Translations under genes and position numbers: made by a program | The notes under the pieces: model-generated | Seen by the model: only the letters and a program-made list of their open reading frames with translations | What the model was told of the DNA's origin: nothing | Database searches by the model: none | From: Cytobacillus kochii | Lineage (GTDB): Bacteria > Bacillota > Bacilli > Bacillales > Cytobacillaceae | Direction of reading: 5' to 3' | Assembly (NCBI RefSeq): GCF_020171845.1 | Contig: NZ_JAIVAM010000017.1 | Span: 1-64,000, forward strand | Length of the DNA: 64,000 bases | Shown here: in pieces, positions 25,165 through 33,935 of the stretch | Numbering within the stretch: the stretch's first letter is position 1 | How the letters are laid out: every line of letters begins with the position of its first letter

Positions 25165-26358
25165 ATGTTACATACGCGGACATTTAAAATATTATGGTTA
25201 GGAAATTTAATTTCTGAATTTGGTGGTGCTATCGGGGGGATTATAAATGGCTTACTACTATATGAACTGACGGGTTCAAAGGAATGGATGGCAACAATGT
25301 GGCTTTGTTACTTCCTGCCATCACTATTTGTTCAAAGCTTGAGTGCCCCTTTTTTAAACAATATCAATAAAGAGAAAGTGTTATATATTATCCAACTCTT
25401 CCGCTCAGCTGTCTATCTTTTACCTCTATTAGGGAGCATAGTAGGCATAAACGATATAACCATAGTAGTGCTCGTGATTCTGCAATGTACAATCGGTATA
25501 TTGCAACCCATTTATGCTAGTATTTCATTCTCATTAATCCCAGTATATTGTGAAGATAACAAGCTTGTCTCAGCCAATAGTTCGCTCGATGCAACGATAA
25601 GATTAATGAGCTTTATCGCACCAGGAATGGCTTCTTTCTTATTACTCTTCTTACCTTTACACTGTCTTTATCTACTCACAACATTGCTCTTTCTTCTTAG
25701 TGCTTTTTCACTTCACCAATTGCCATACTCAACAGCAAGTTCATCAGTCAACAAAAATAAAAAAAGTTGGCGCTCAGCATTCATAGGAGGTTATCAAACC
25801 TTCTTTTCCTATCCTTCTTTATGGAAGTTAACCCTTCTCTCTTCAGCGGTACAGTTTGCTGTAGGAGCAACAATGGTGATAAAGATCCCATTTTTTCGTG
25901 AAGAATTAAGCGGCACTTCATGGGAGTATGCCCTATTTGCCGCTGCTTTTCCATTTGGTTATGTACTAGGTACGTTCTTGTTAGCGAAGTTGCCTAAAAA
26001 CGATGTAACGCTGTACCTCGGTTTGTTTGGGGGCGGACTCTCTTTTATGCTTTTGTCTCTTACACCATCCATAACCCTTGCATGGGCTTGTGAGCTATTC
26101 GGCGGCTTATTATTCCCATTATTTAACGCACAGGGTGTAGCAAAATTCCAAAGAGTGGCTCCGAGGGATCAATTAGCAGAATTAAGTGCCATCCGCCTCC
26201 TTTTTTTAAGAGTAACGATGCCTTTAGGGATTTTATTTGCCTCTTTGCCATTACCAACCAGGAACATTTATCTTTATATTGGTGGGCTCATTACCTTTTT
26301 AGCGATTGGTTCCTTCTTAAAAAGCACCCGTGTTTCTAGCAAACACCTTACAGCTTAA
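25165..26358 (+). CDS. MFS transporter
   Basis: This 397-residue protein has about twelve membrane helices and MFS exporter features (helix 1 IMLWLGNLISEFGGAIGGII-like start, SANSSLDATIRLMSFIAPGM in the middle). It starts at ATG 25165 after aaaggagcc. Paired palindromes upstream suggest repression and drug- or metal-like induction. The gene's last 11 bases overlap the end of a broken acetyltransferase on the other strand. It is distinct from the MFS gene at 20.8 kb, although both have the compact MFS_1/MFS_3 layout. Confidence 0.82.
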   Translation: MLHTRTFKILWLGNLISEFGGAIGGIINGLLLYELTGSKEWMATMWLCYFLPSLFVQSLSAPFLNNINKEKVLYIIQLFRSAVYLLPLLGSIVGINDITIVVLVILQCTIGILQPIYASISFSLIPVYCEDNKLVSANSSLDATIRLMSFIAPGMASFLLLFLPLHCLYLLTTLLFLLSAFSLHQLPYSTASSSVNKNKKSWRSAFIGGYQTFFSYPSLWKLTLLSSAVQFAVGATMVIKIPFFREELSGTSWEYALFAAAFPFGYVLGTFLLAKLPKNDVTLYLGLFGGGLSFMLLSLTPSITLAWACELFGGLLFPLFNAQGVAKFQRVAPRDQLAELSAIRLLFLRVTMPLGILFASLPLPTRNIYLYIGGLITFLAIGSFLKSTRVSSKHLTA

Positions 26359-26845
26359 GCTTTTTTTCTAATTTATAAATCACTTGCCTTGCTCCAAAAC
26401 GATCAATATAACAATCAATAGTGAAACCAAGTTTTTCTAAAAGTTGACACGACCGCTTGTTAGCTACTTGTGTTTCAGCGACAACCTTTTGCTCGTTAAG
26501 ATTAGAAAAAGCAAACACCAACACTTCATGGATGGTCTCTCTTGCATACCCTTTCCCCCAACCATCAGGGAAAAATTGATAAGAGATTTCTATATCCGCC
26601 TCACAATGGTGGGGGGTAAGAGCGATGAATCCTAAGTGATGATGTGTATGCTTTTCTGATACGATTCAATAATACGATGATAAGTTCATCAACATATTCT
26701 CCATTTGCTCCTTTACTTCTTCAATTGTCCTTAACCCGCCAAGATACTCCCGGACCTTAGCATTCCGATACAATTTCACCATTGTAGGAAGATGCTTCAT
26801 AGAGAGCGGAGTTAATACACATCTTTCAGTCAATAACGTCTTCAT
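26348..26845 (-). pseudogene. GNAT acetyltransferase interrupted by an in-frame TGA
   Basis: The reverse strand reads as a complete RimJ/RimL-like acetyltransferase of 164 sense codons from ATG 26845 to TAA 26350, except for one TGA at codon 60 (26668-26666). N-terminal part: KTLLTERCVLTPLSMKHLPT. After the stop the frame continues unchanged with HHHLGFIALTPHHCEADIEI, the acetyl-CoA motif FPDGWGKGYARETIHE and LEKLGF. A TGG-to-TGA change would explain it. The ATG overlaps the stop of the upstream VOC gene (ATGA), so it was an operon partner. Confidence 0.8.
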
Positions 26846-27210
26846 TTACTAATCTCTTCAATCATTTCTACACGATTGCCGAACGGATCTCTAAATTCAA
26901 AGCGGTCAAAACCTGGAATAGGGACACCCTCTATTAAACTAATGTTTTGCTGCGATAATACTTCCTTCCAAAAGGATAGATTATCTACTTCATAAGCGAT
27001 ATGTGCCTTTGTAGTCGTTCTGTCAAATCCATTTTCAGTGCCAACATGGACGGCACGGTCACCTACTTGTAACCAAAAACCACCTCTCCCTTTCAATGAA
27101 GCTGGTTTTTCAATCTCCTTTAATTGCAGAACTTCGCAATAAAACCGCTTGCCTTTTTCTTCTGCTCCTTTTGGAATTGTTAATTGTACATGATGAATCC
27201 CTATAATCAT
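26842..27210 (-). CDS. VOC (glyoxalase/dioxygenase) superfamily protein
   Basis: This 122-residue protein has the paired beta-alpha-beta-beta-beta fold of the vicinal oxygen chelate superfamily: GIHHVQLTIPKGAEEKGKRF at the start, HIAYEVDNLSFWKEVL in the middle and FEFRDPFGNRVEMIEE at the end. His6, His87 and Glu at the C-terminus are the likely metal ligands. It starts at ATG 27210 after aaggaggt. The family includes glyoxalase I, fosfomycin and bleomycin resistance proteins and dioxygenases; which one applies is unclear. Confidence 0.82.
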   Translation of the reverse strand: MIIGIHHVQLTIPKGAEEKGKRFYCEVLQLKEIEKPASLKGRGGFWLQVGDRAVHVGTENGFDRTTTKAHIAYEVDNLSFWKEVLSQQNISLIEGVPIPGFDRFEFRDPFGNRVEMIEEISK

Positions 27211-27254
27211 AATTTACCTCCTTTATCATTCTTCTCCGAAAGAATAGCACCATT

Positions 27255-27416
27255 AGGAAAGTCCATTTTTCTTCGTAAAAACGATGAGCTGCTTTTTCGT
27301 GACTAGAGTGATTCAAGACAGATATAGTCGGTTCCATGTTTCACCAATTGCATTAGCTTTCCTCCATACCCTTTTGAACGAACAGTTGCATCCGTGACGC
27401 ATTCTGACATATACAC
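27255..27416 (-). pseudogene. Degraded GNAT acetyltransferase fragment
   Basis: One reverse-strand frame reads TDATVRSKGYGGKLMQLVKH, the acetyl-CoA motif of GNAT enzymes, and stops; a neighbouring frame then continues NHSSHEKAAHRFYEEKWTF, the usual GNAT C-terminal motif. The two pieces join across a frameshift, and no N-terminal half is found. It lies just upstream of the VOC gene, so this locus once held two acetyltransferase genes, both now damaged. Confidence 0.55.
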
Positions 27417-27551
27417 CTGCTTGCCTCAACCTGACCATGCCATCAGTCTTATCCCTTCTTTTATTAACTTTATATTTCTACTTTTAGAAGAATATTCCTT
27501 TCATCTAACGACATAATAAAAAGAATCTAATTACAAAAGGAGCTGTTCACT

Positions 27552-28049
27552 ATGCGTAAAAAAAGAAGAATAGTCATATTACTTTTCATTTTCATCTATA
27601 TTGGCCTTGTATCAAATGTTAGTGCCCTTACCTTCGACACCTTACCCGTCGAGCAATCATCTCAACGTTGGTCCGTGGAAATAAGTGAGGGTGTGGACGA
27701 TAATTCAAAACAGCAATCCAAGTTCGGTCATTATGATACACGGTCTCTAAAAGTTGAAAACATGGGAGAGAACAACCTCATAACTGCTGAAATTTCAATG
27801 TACCGAAATGAACCAAAATCCACAACAAAGTATGCCCTACAAGGTTGTCCGGAAGCATTGGATTGCAAGCAAATTTCAGAAGATCAAAAGCATACGCTTG
27901 CCGCACAATTAAATAATGGCTCCCCATATAATTTCACAGACTTTATCCTAGCTGAAAAAGCAACAGAACTTGAAGTTGAAATCACCTGGACAGAAAAAGG
28001 CAATGAAGGACGTCCACTGAAAGAAAGATTTGTTTTTTCTGAGGAATAA
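27552..28049 (+). CDS. Secreted protein of unknown function
   Basis: This 165-residue protein starts with a clear signal peptide (KKRRIVILLFIFIYIGLVSN, cleavage near VSA). The mature part has no membrane helix, one probable disulfide (CPEALDC) and a beta-rich, acidic composition. It starts at ATG 27552 after aaaggagc and is followed by a strong terminator, so it is a single-gene unit. I do not recognise the family. Confidence 0.7.
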   Translation: MRKKRRIVILLFIFIYIGLVSNVSALTFDTLPVEQSSQRWSVEISEGVDDNSKQQSKFGHYDTRSLKVENMGENNLITAEISMYRNEPKSTTKYALQGCPEALDCKQISEDQKHTLAAQLNNGSPYNFTDFILAEKATELEVEITWTEKGNEGRPLKERFVFSEE

Positions 28050-28349
28050 ATGAGAAAGAAGGTTATTCTTTGCTGATAAAGAGTAACCTTCTTTAGAAAT
28101 ACAATATATGGAAGCACTATTTGATACACTGCCAGGCTGAATCCAAGTATACTGGCTTTTAATTTCGAGGGATGATTTGTTTCCTTTTTTTAAAAAATCA
28201 GTGCTTTTGTACTCCTTGTTTATACGACTTATACTGGGGGGTATTTCCAGCTCATGATACCAATCGGTTTTATACAGACTCGAAAAAGTGAGCGTGCTAT
28301 AAAATCAAAGAAGTAGAAAAGTAATCGCTAGTATATGTAACAAAATGAA
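28050..28349. other. Intergenic stretch, terminator only
   Basis: Apart from the terminator behind the secreted-protein gene, this 300-base gap between convergent genes shows only a weak GCCAG/CTGGC inverted repeat near 28130. No open frame with a start site was found. Confidence 0.4.
28055..28094. terminator. Rho-independent terminator
   Basis: AAAGAAGGTTA-x-TCTTT pairs with AAAGA-x-TAACCTTCTTT across a short loop, just after the secreted-protein gene. Confidence 0.8.
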
Positions 28350-28892
28350 TTACTTACTCCATATCCGCTCGACACTATATCCATCCTTCTTTTCACTTAA
28401 TCTATAAACATCAGGATTCGATAATTCTTTCCATTCGTCAAACCCGAATGAAGCATGATACTGTTTTAGTAGTAGAGAAATAATATTTCCGTGGGCTACG
28501 ATGATTGTGTGCTCGGCCTCACTGCTTCGGATTTCCTCTACGACTTGAGAGATTCGGTCCATCGCTTGTCTGCTTGATTCACCACCAGCAAAATATAAAT
28601 CTAGATCATCGAAAGTGGCCTTTAACTTATCTTGCCAATCATCTAAGCTTGTTGTACTCAGCACACGTTCGGATAAACGTTTATCCACTTCCACTGTAAC
28701 GCCGATTTTTTCGGCTAACGGTTCAATCGTTTGTGTCGCACGTAAAAATGGACTAGAGAGGATACGATCAATTGGCCTGTCTTGAAAGAATGCCTCTAAC
28801 TCTTCGGCTTGTTGCTGACCCCTTGTGGTTAGTTCAGCATCCGGTGCTTGTCCGGTTGCTTGGCAATGTCTGACGATATAGATTTCTTTCAC
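28350..28892 (-). CDS. Histidine phosphatase superfamily protein
   Basis: This 180-residue protein has the catalytic motif YIVRHCQATG (Cys in place of the usual Gly after RH), the arginine motif LSSPFLRATQTIEPL and the second catalytic histidine in IIVAHGNIIS. Such cofactor-independent PhoE/GpmB-like enzymes dephosphorylate small metabolites. It starts at GTG 28892 after gggggaa. It is the last of three genes, one base behind the GNAT gene. Confidence 0.85.
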   Translation of the reverse strand: MKEIYIVRHCQATGQAPDAELTTRGQQQAEELEAFFQDRPIDRILSSPFLRATQTIEPLAEKIGVTVEVDKRLSERVLSTTSLDDWQDKLKATFDDLDLYFAGGESSRQAMDRISQVVEEIRSSEAEHTIIVAHGNIISLLLKQYHASFGFDEWKELSNPDVYRLSEKKDGYSVERIWSK

Positions 28893-28893
28893 T

Positions 28894-29352
28894 TTATTCC
28901 CCCCCGATTACTTTTGTCATCTTCACAATTTCTTGCGAATATCCGATATGTTCGTAAAATTGGACGGCACGTTGATTGTCGGAAAACACATCTAGAACGA
29001 GGACTTTGATTCCTCTTTCTTTTGCCCAAGTTTCTGCAAAACGCATCAACTGCTTACCAACTCCTTTTCCCTCACCTTCAGCAGTGACCGCGATTGCAGA
29101 TATATACGCTAGCTTTTCTTTTGAAAAATAATCCTCTTCTTCCTTACATTCAATATATCCTAAAAACACACCTTCTCCTTCTGCGACAAATATATTATCA
29201 CTATTCTCATCAATGGAGGCCTGTGCCATTTCCAACTGTTTTTGCTGCATCTGCTCGGAATCACGGTGTGCTAGAAAAGGAATCTCACTCAAACGAGTTG
29301 ATAATTGCAAGATTCTTTGTTTATCTTGTTGATTGTACGCCCTTATATTCAT
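28894..29352 (-). CDS. GNAT family N-acetyltransferase
   Basis: This 152-residue enzyme has the acetyl-CoA loop AVTAEGEGKGVGKQLMRFAE near residue 95 and the C-terminal motif SDNQRAVQFYEHIGYSQEIV. The start at 29352 follows aggagga and overlaps the stop of the upstream GNAT gene by 4 bases. The substrate is unknown; the context with another GNAT and a phosphatase suggests a small housekeeping or detoxification unit (inference). Confidence 0.82.
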   Translation of the reverse strand: MNIRAYNQQDKQRILQLSTRLSEIPFLAHRDSEQMQQKQLEMAQASIDENSDNIFVAEGEGVFLGYIECKEEEDYFSKEKLAYISAIAVTAEGEGKGVGKQLMRFAETWAKERGIKVLVLDVFSDNQRAVQFYEHIGYSQEIVKMTKVIGGE

Positions 29353-29891
29353 ACTGTCCTCCTGTTCATATATTCCTCCTGTAATAGACCCATATGGATC
29401 ATATCAAACCATTTGCCTTCTCTAAATAAACATTGCCTCACACGACCTTCTTCAATAAACCCTAATTTTTCGTATACATGCTGCGCTCTCTTATTTAATG
29501 AAAATACCCTCAATGAAAGGCGGTGAAGATTTAACTCCATAAAAGTATATTCTAAGAGGATTTGAACGGCGCTCGTACCAACACCTTTACCCCATTCATT
29601 TTTTTCACCAATATCGATTATGAGTTCAGCATTGCGATTTTTCATGTCCATATTCACTAATGAGATCATGCCGATTGGACGTTGATGACTCTTCTCCTCA
29701 ATGATATAGCATTTAGAATCCGTCGCCCCTAGAATGACTGTCTCAATGAACTCCTTTGTTTCTTCATATGTATATCTATCTAAATCTAAACTCGTAAAAG
29801 TCATCACATCTAAATCATTTCGCCATTTATGATAAATGGGTATATCATCCACAGTCATCTTTCTTAAAAATAAAAGTTCATTTGCAAGCAT
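29349..29891 (-). CDS. GNAT acetyltransferase, RimJ/RimL/SpeG type
   Basis: This 180-residue enzyme begins FLRKMTVDDIPIYHKWRND, as in the Acetyltransf_3 (RimJ/RimL) group, and carries EKNEWGKGVGTSAVQILLEY with LNKRAQHVYEKLGFIEEGRV. Members acetylate ribosomal N-termini, polyamines or antibiotics; the substrate cannot be chosen here. It heads a three-gene unit and overlaps the next gene by 4 bases. Confidence 0.82.
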   Translation of the reverse strand: MLANELLFLRKMTVDDIPIYHKWRNDLDVMTFTSLDLDRYTYEETKEFIETVILGATDSKCYIIEEKSHQRPIGMISLVNMDMKNRNAELIIDIGEKNEWGKGVGTSAVQILLEYTFMELNLHRLSLRVFSLNKRAQHVYEKLGFIEEGRVRQCLFREGKWFDMIHMGLLQEEYMNRRTV

Positions 29892-29975
29892 TCCTTATCA
29901 CACCTTTCATCCTTGACTTTGTTCAAGTATACCGTAACATTAAATATTTTTACTATAAATTACTTTTCTGGAAAC

Positions 29976-30012
29976 AAAAAAAGACAAAGACGTTTTGAAA
30001 ACGCCCTTGCCC
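29976..30012 (-). terminator. Rho-independent terminator of the GDPD gene
   Basis: On the reverse strand GGGCGTTTT and AAAACGTC form the core of a stem with flanking GCAA/TTGT pairs, followed by a T7 run. Confidence 0.75.
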
Positions 30013-30018
30013 CACTAT

Positions 30019-30828
30019 TTAATATACATAATCCGGATAATCAGTAATAATGCCATCCACTTTCATTTCTTTTAAGAATTGTGCTGCTTCAGGTGTACGA
30101 ACAGTCCAGGACTGGATTTTCATTTTGTTTTTTCTCACCTTTTTGACGAGTTCTTCATTCACAAGACCGATACTCGGGTTAAAATAATCAGCATATTTCC
30201 GAAATGCTTTGAGCGCTTCATCACTAACATCGTTAGGAGAGGAAGTTAATACGCCAATAGGCATTCTTGGTAATAATTTATTTGCCAGTTTCATAGATTC
30301 GAAGTTAAAGGATTGGACAATCACTTCTTCTCTTTTCGGTTTATCCATCTTCCGTTTCTTTAATGCTTTCGTCATTTGCTTCTCGATACCAGGATATAAC
30401 TCGGGCGCTTTCAGTTCAATGAGAATACCGATTTTTCCTTTATAACGATCGAGGACTTCATCGAAACTAGGAATTTTCTCTCCTGCAAATTCCTCCCCTT
30501 TCCAGCTACCAGCATCTAGTTGTCTTAACTCCTTAAAATCGAGGTCACCTACTTTGCCAGTTCCATCAGTTGTGCGGTCGACTGTCGTATCATGTAAAAT
30601 GACTAACTTGCCATCCTTACTTCTTTGCACATCAATCTCAATATAATCTGCACCCATCGCAACTGCTAAATCAAATGCTGCGATTGTATTTTCTGGTGCA
30701 TAGCCCGAAGCTCCCCGATGCGCTACGTTCGCAATTTCTTTTTCTTTCCTACTTGCCTCAGCCTCACCAAAAGGCAAAGTCACAAAAATCACTGTCGCTA
30801 GTAAACAGAAAAGCAATACTTTCTTCAA
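30019..30828 (-). CDS. Secreted glycerophosphodiester phosphodiesterase
   Basis: This 269-residue exported enzyme hydrolyses glycerophosphodiesters to glycerol-3-phosphate and an alcohol, and homologues also attack teichoic acid. A signal peptide (KKVLLFCLLATVIFVTLPFG) precedes the GDPD domain. The catalytic motif AHRGASGYAPENTIAAFDLA (His and Arg), the metal ligands in YIEIDVQRSKDG and the base in LHDTTVDRTTDG are present. Start: TTG 30828 lies 9 bases after aaaggag, whereas the earlier in-frame TTG (30837) abuts that site. A terminator follows. Confidence 0.9.
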   Translation of the reverse strand: MKKVLLFCLLATVIFVTLPFGEAEASRKEKEIANVAHRGASGYAPENTIAAFDLAVAMGADYIEIDVQRSKDGKLVILHDTTVDRTTDGTGKVGDLDFKELRQLDAGSWKGEEFAGEKIPSFDEVLDRYKGKIGILIELKAPELYPGIEKQMTKALKKRKMDKPKREEVIVQSFNFESMKLANKLLPRMPIGVLTSSPNDVSDEALKAFRKYADYFNPSIGLVNEELVKKVRKNKMKIQSWTVRTPEAAQFLKEMKVDGIITDYPDYVY

Positions 30829-31051
30829 ATTCCCCAACTCCTTTATTTTATCTTTCGAATCAAATGATAAAGGAGGAACTTGAAGAGAATATAAAAAGGG
30901 TGTGTAGAAGATATAATATTAAAGTAAAAATATTCAGTCTTATTTACTTATAATTTTTTACAAAGAGAGTAAGTAAAAATACATAGAACGGAGAAAAGGA
31001 GAAGTCTTTCACCCTAAAAGGCAGCTTCCCATCATTCTCCGTATCATCTAA

Positions 31052-31834
31052 TCAATCCAATAACCTTCTTCTTAACTTCTCTATAACCTCGCTCTCAACT
31101 GAGCATTCCTTCATAAGATAGTCCTCGATTGTATCATGTTTAGAAAATATGGCTTTATAGGCTTGTTCAAGATAGGCTTCTCGTACTTCAAGCACTGGTT
31201 GAATATCTGTTTCCTTCAAACGGAAGAGGCTAGCTATCTTTAGTGCTTTTGCGGTTTTCTTCATTCTGGGCGCAATCAATTCATTGGATTGAAGGTATTC
31301 TTTCATGACCATATCGTATGGAACATCCGCTGTTAATTGAATTAATGATGACATAAAACCTGTCCGGTCTTTACCTCCTGTACAATGAATAAGCAGTGGA
31401 GCGTGCTCCTTTTCCACTATCAGGTCAAAGATTTGTTTAATTTCCCTTTGGCAACCGAACGCCATATGCTGATACATTTTAAGCATCAACTCTTCAAAGT
31501 TCATATGCCTCGCACCGGTTAGTAAAAATTTAAGCATCCCTTTTCGCGTTAATTCCCAACTAGGGTCTTGAATAGGAATTTTCACTACTGAGAGATGTTG
31601 TTCTTCATGAATTTTCGCTCGCTTTGATTCTCCTTCTGACACCGTTCTTAAGTCACAGATTGTTTTTATATTCAACTTTCGAAAAAGATTCATATCCGCT
31701 TCAGTCAAACGAGACAGTTCATCTGATCGGTAAAGCAGACCTGATTTCATTCTTAGTCCGTTGCTCGTAACAAGTCCTCCGATATCTCTGAAGTTATATA
31801 CCCCTTCTAGTCGTTCCCATTCCATCGTCGTCAT
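31052..31834 (-). CDS. Tyrosine-protein phosphatase (MptpB/Y_phosphatase3 type)
   Basis: This 260-residue protein has the phosphatase P-loop HCTGGKDRTG, containing the catalytic Cys and Arg and the Lys-Asp pair typical of the atypical MptpB/LipA class that also acts on phosphoinositides. The N-terminal NFRDIGGL and LYRSDELSRL motifs are standard. It starts at ATG 31834 (taggaga 8 bases upstream; a TTG just before is less likely). It appears monocistronic. Substrate unknown. Confidence 0.88.
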   Translation of the reverse strand: MTTMEWERLEGVYNFRDIGGLVTSNGLRMKSGLLYRSDELSRLTEADMNLFRKLNIKTICDLRTVSEGESKRAKIHEEQHLSVVKIPIQDPSWELTRKGMLKFLLTGARHMNFEELMLKMYQHMAFGCQREIKQIFDLIVEKEHAPLLIHCTGGKDRTGFMSSLIQLTADVPYDMVMKEYLQSNELIAPRMKKTAKALKIASLFRLKETDIQPVLEVREAYLEQAYKAIFSKHDTIEDYLMKECSVESEVIEKLRRRLLD

Positions 31835-31899
31835 CAATTGTTCTCCTAACTACGCTTTTAATAATTCATTTTAACATCTTGAAGTTTAAGAAAACAAAA

Positions 31900-31921
31900 A
31901 AAACCGACTATAAGCCGGCTT
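31900..31921 (-). terminator. Short terminator of the ECF sigma operon
   Basis: On the reverse strand AAGCCG and CGGTTT pair over a 9-base loop, running into eight T residues, 10 bases behind the last gene of the sigma operon. Confidence 0.6.
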
Positions 31922-31930
31922 CTCCTCAAA

Positions 31931-32860
31931 TCACTCTTTATCTTTTATTTGCAAGTAATCACTATTATTGATTGAAATGGTATATTTACCATCGCCATAC
32001 TTAAGCATGGCTTTCTCTACTCTCTGTTGTTCATCATATTCATCCTGTTTTTCTGTAAAAACGATATTATTTGGTTCTTTTTCAGAGTTAAGGTCACCAA
32101 CATCTGATACAACAAGCTCGGCATTACTGTTTTTACTCATGTACACATTCACTGCAGAACTGTTATTCACGTCCCAATCTGCTGTTAGTTGACGAGGCTT
32201 CATCGTAATTTCGTTATAATTCCCGTCAATTTCTAGTGTCACATCTTGTGGAATCACGAGTGTCGGATCCAAAGTACTATAATTTTGAAACATTGCGATT
32301 GACTCACGTGGTAGTTCCTTAAATGCAATGTATAAGGTATCTCCCTTTACAGTAGTTGTCATATAATCTTCAACATCCGTAATTAATGGTTTTTTCTCTA
32401 ATTGGGTAGCAGTGTACGTACCAAATACAGACAGTTCCTTTCCTGTCGATCCTTCCACACTTATACCAGTTGAGCCTGAATCAACAACGACTCTTTTCAC
32501 ATCATTATTCATAGCAAAATCGAATGTTGGTAAATCACCTGTTCTATGTTCAAGGTCCATGTTGGCACTCACTTTATCAACAATACCTGTCATACTAAGA
32601 AGTGCAATGGTAATACCAACTGTTCCTAACACACCCACAAAGAAAATGCTAAAGATATCATACTTTAAGTAAGGCTTTTCTTGTTTTGAGAAGAATAAAT
32701 ATAGCAAGATTTCGCCACCTAAAATAACAAATATAATCGGCCACCATGAAATAAGTATACTCGAGACATCCAACTTAAATATTTGTGAAAGAAGCAAATA
32801 TACGCCTAAAAATAAAAGTGATGCCCCCATTGAAAAGGTTCCTACTCTCCATGTCCTCAT
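31931..32860 (-). CDS. Membrane protein with extracytoplasmic beta domain (LiaF/toastrack-like)
   Basis: This 309-residue protein has three membrane helices in the first ~95 residues (LLFLGVYLLLSQIF, WWPIIFVILGGEILLYLFF, FFVGVLGTVGITIALLSM) and a long beta-rich domain reminiscent of the DUF4097/toastrack fold found in LiaF-like and anti-sigma partners. It is the last gene of the ECF sigma operon, 7 bases behind the three-repeat membrane protein, and probably helps sense envelope status (inference). No lipobox or catalytic motif is seen. Confidence 0.65.
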   Translation of the reverse strand: MRTWRVGTFSMGASLLFLGVYLLLSQIFKLDVSSILISWWPIIFVILGGEILLYLFFSKQEKPYLKYDIFSIFFVGVLGTVGITIALLSMTGIVDKVSANMDLEHRTGDLPTFDFAMNNDVKRVVVDSGSTGISVEGSTGKELSVFGTYTATQLEKKPLITDVEDYMTTTVKGDTLYIAFKELPRESIAMFQNYSTLDPTLVIPQDVTLEIDGNYNEITMKPRQLTADWDVNNSSAVNVYMSKNSNAELVVSDVGDLNSEKEPNNIVFTEKQDEYDEQQRVEKAMLKYGDGKYTISINNSDYLQIKDKE

Positions 32861-32867
32861 TTTTTCT

Positions 32868-33935
32868 TCACCCCTTCTTCATTTTTTTCTTTTCTTTTGT
32901 TCCAGATAAGAGCTTTAACCCGCCACCAATTAAAACGATACATACAATAGCTGTTTGGAAATAGCGATTAAACCAGTACCAGACGTCAATATTCAACACT
33001 TCAATAATACTTGGTGCAAAAGCCGGCAATAAGACATTTGTTGTCAAATAATACAAACCAACTACAACCAACCCTATGCCTAACCATTTTTGATGATTTT
33101 CAAAATAAGAAACAATCGGTACATCTTCTAACTCTTCTTCTCCATAGCGTGAGGATTTTTGTAAACCGTCGAAAAAGCTATAAAACCATATAATTGGTAT
33201 GAGAAACAGGAAAATCCCTAAACGCAGAACGTCCAAAATATAGATAGAGAAAAGAAATGCAGCCATTAATTGAATCCCTCTTCGCTGTAGTCCTAAATAC
33301 AAATGACCTGCCCCCGGGAAAATAGATAAGAAAGTAGCAAGTCCTTTACTTTTACGGCCCTCTTCTCTTCCTCTTTCTATATCTTCTAATAAAGTTCTGT
33401 CTACGAGCTCTTCCCCTTTTTGCTTTTTATTTAATTGTTGAATCGCATCAAAGAAACTGTATACCCATATTACTGGGAATAGTAAAAGAAAGACCATAAA
33501 TTCTCCACGATCAGTTAAAAAAGCGACAAACAAAACCATAATACAGAAACCAAGTGAAGCCGTTAGTAAGGTAATCCCTCTATTCATTAATCCCAAATGA
33601 AAATGTCCCACTCCTGGAATAAAAGATAAAAGAATAGTACGGAACCGTTCATAATCCAGTTCTTCTCCAACTTTAGAGGACGGGTCTTGTTTATTCTTTA
33701 GCAACTTTGAAGCCATAATAGCTGTATCGACGAGATTAATAATATAAAGAATGACACCAGCAAAGACAACAAGTATAATTTCGCCTCCTACCCCAACCGA
33801 AAGCATGAAAAACGTAAAGGCAATAAGGGCAAATTCACCTATTAGATAGGCCAACCCGCGGAGGAATACGCCTAAATATAAAAGACCTCCTCCAGGAAAA
33901 AAACCTAATAAGAATGCCAATAAAGGGTTTTTCAT
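32868..33935 (-). CDS. Membrane protein with three TM2-like PG-x-GH-x-YLG repeats
   Basis: This 355-residue protein contains three related units: FFPGGGLLYLGVFLRGLAYL (residue ~10), SFIPGVGHFHLGLMNRGITL (~105) and SIFPGAGHLYLGLQRRGIQL (~205). Units 2 and 3 are followed by an IW(V/F)YSFFD motif. Each unit has two or more membrane helices, so it looks like an internally triplicated TM2-like module. It overlaps the anti-sigma gene by 4 bases and lies within the ECF operon. A related single motif occurs in the 151-residue protein at 45.2 kb. Confidence 0.7.
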   Translation of the reverse strand: MKNPLLAFLLGFFPGGGLLYLGVFLRGLAYLIGEFALIAFTFFMLSVGVGGEIILVVFAGVILYIINLVDTAIMASKLLKNKQDPSSKVGEELDYERFRTILLSFIPGVGHFHLGLMNRGITLLTASLGFCIMVLFVAFLTDRGEFMVFLLLFPVIWVYSFFDAIQQLNKKQKGEELVDRTLLEDIERGREEGRKSKGLATFLSIFPGAGHLYLGLQRRGIQLMAAFLFSIYILDVLRLGIFLFLIPIIWFYSFFDGLQKSSRYGEEELEDVPIVSYFENHQKWLGIGLVVVGLYYLTTNVLLPAFAPSIIEVLNIDVWYWFNRYFQTAIVCIVLIGGGLKLLSGTKEKKKMKKG

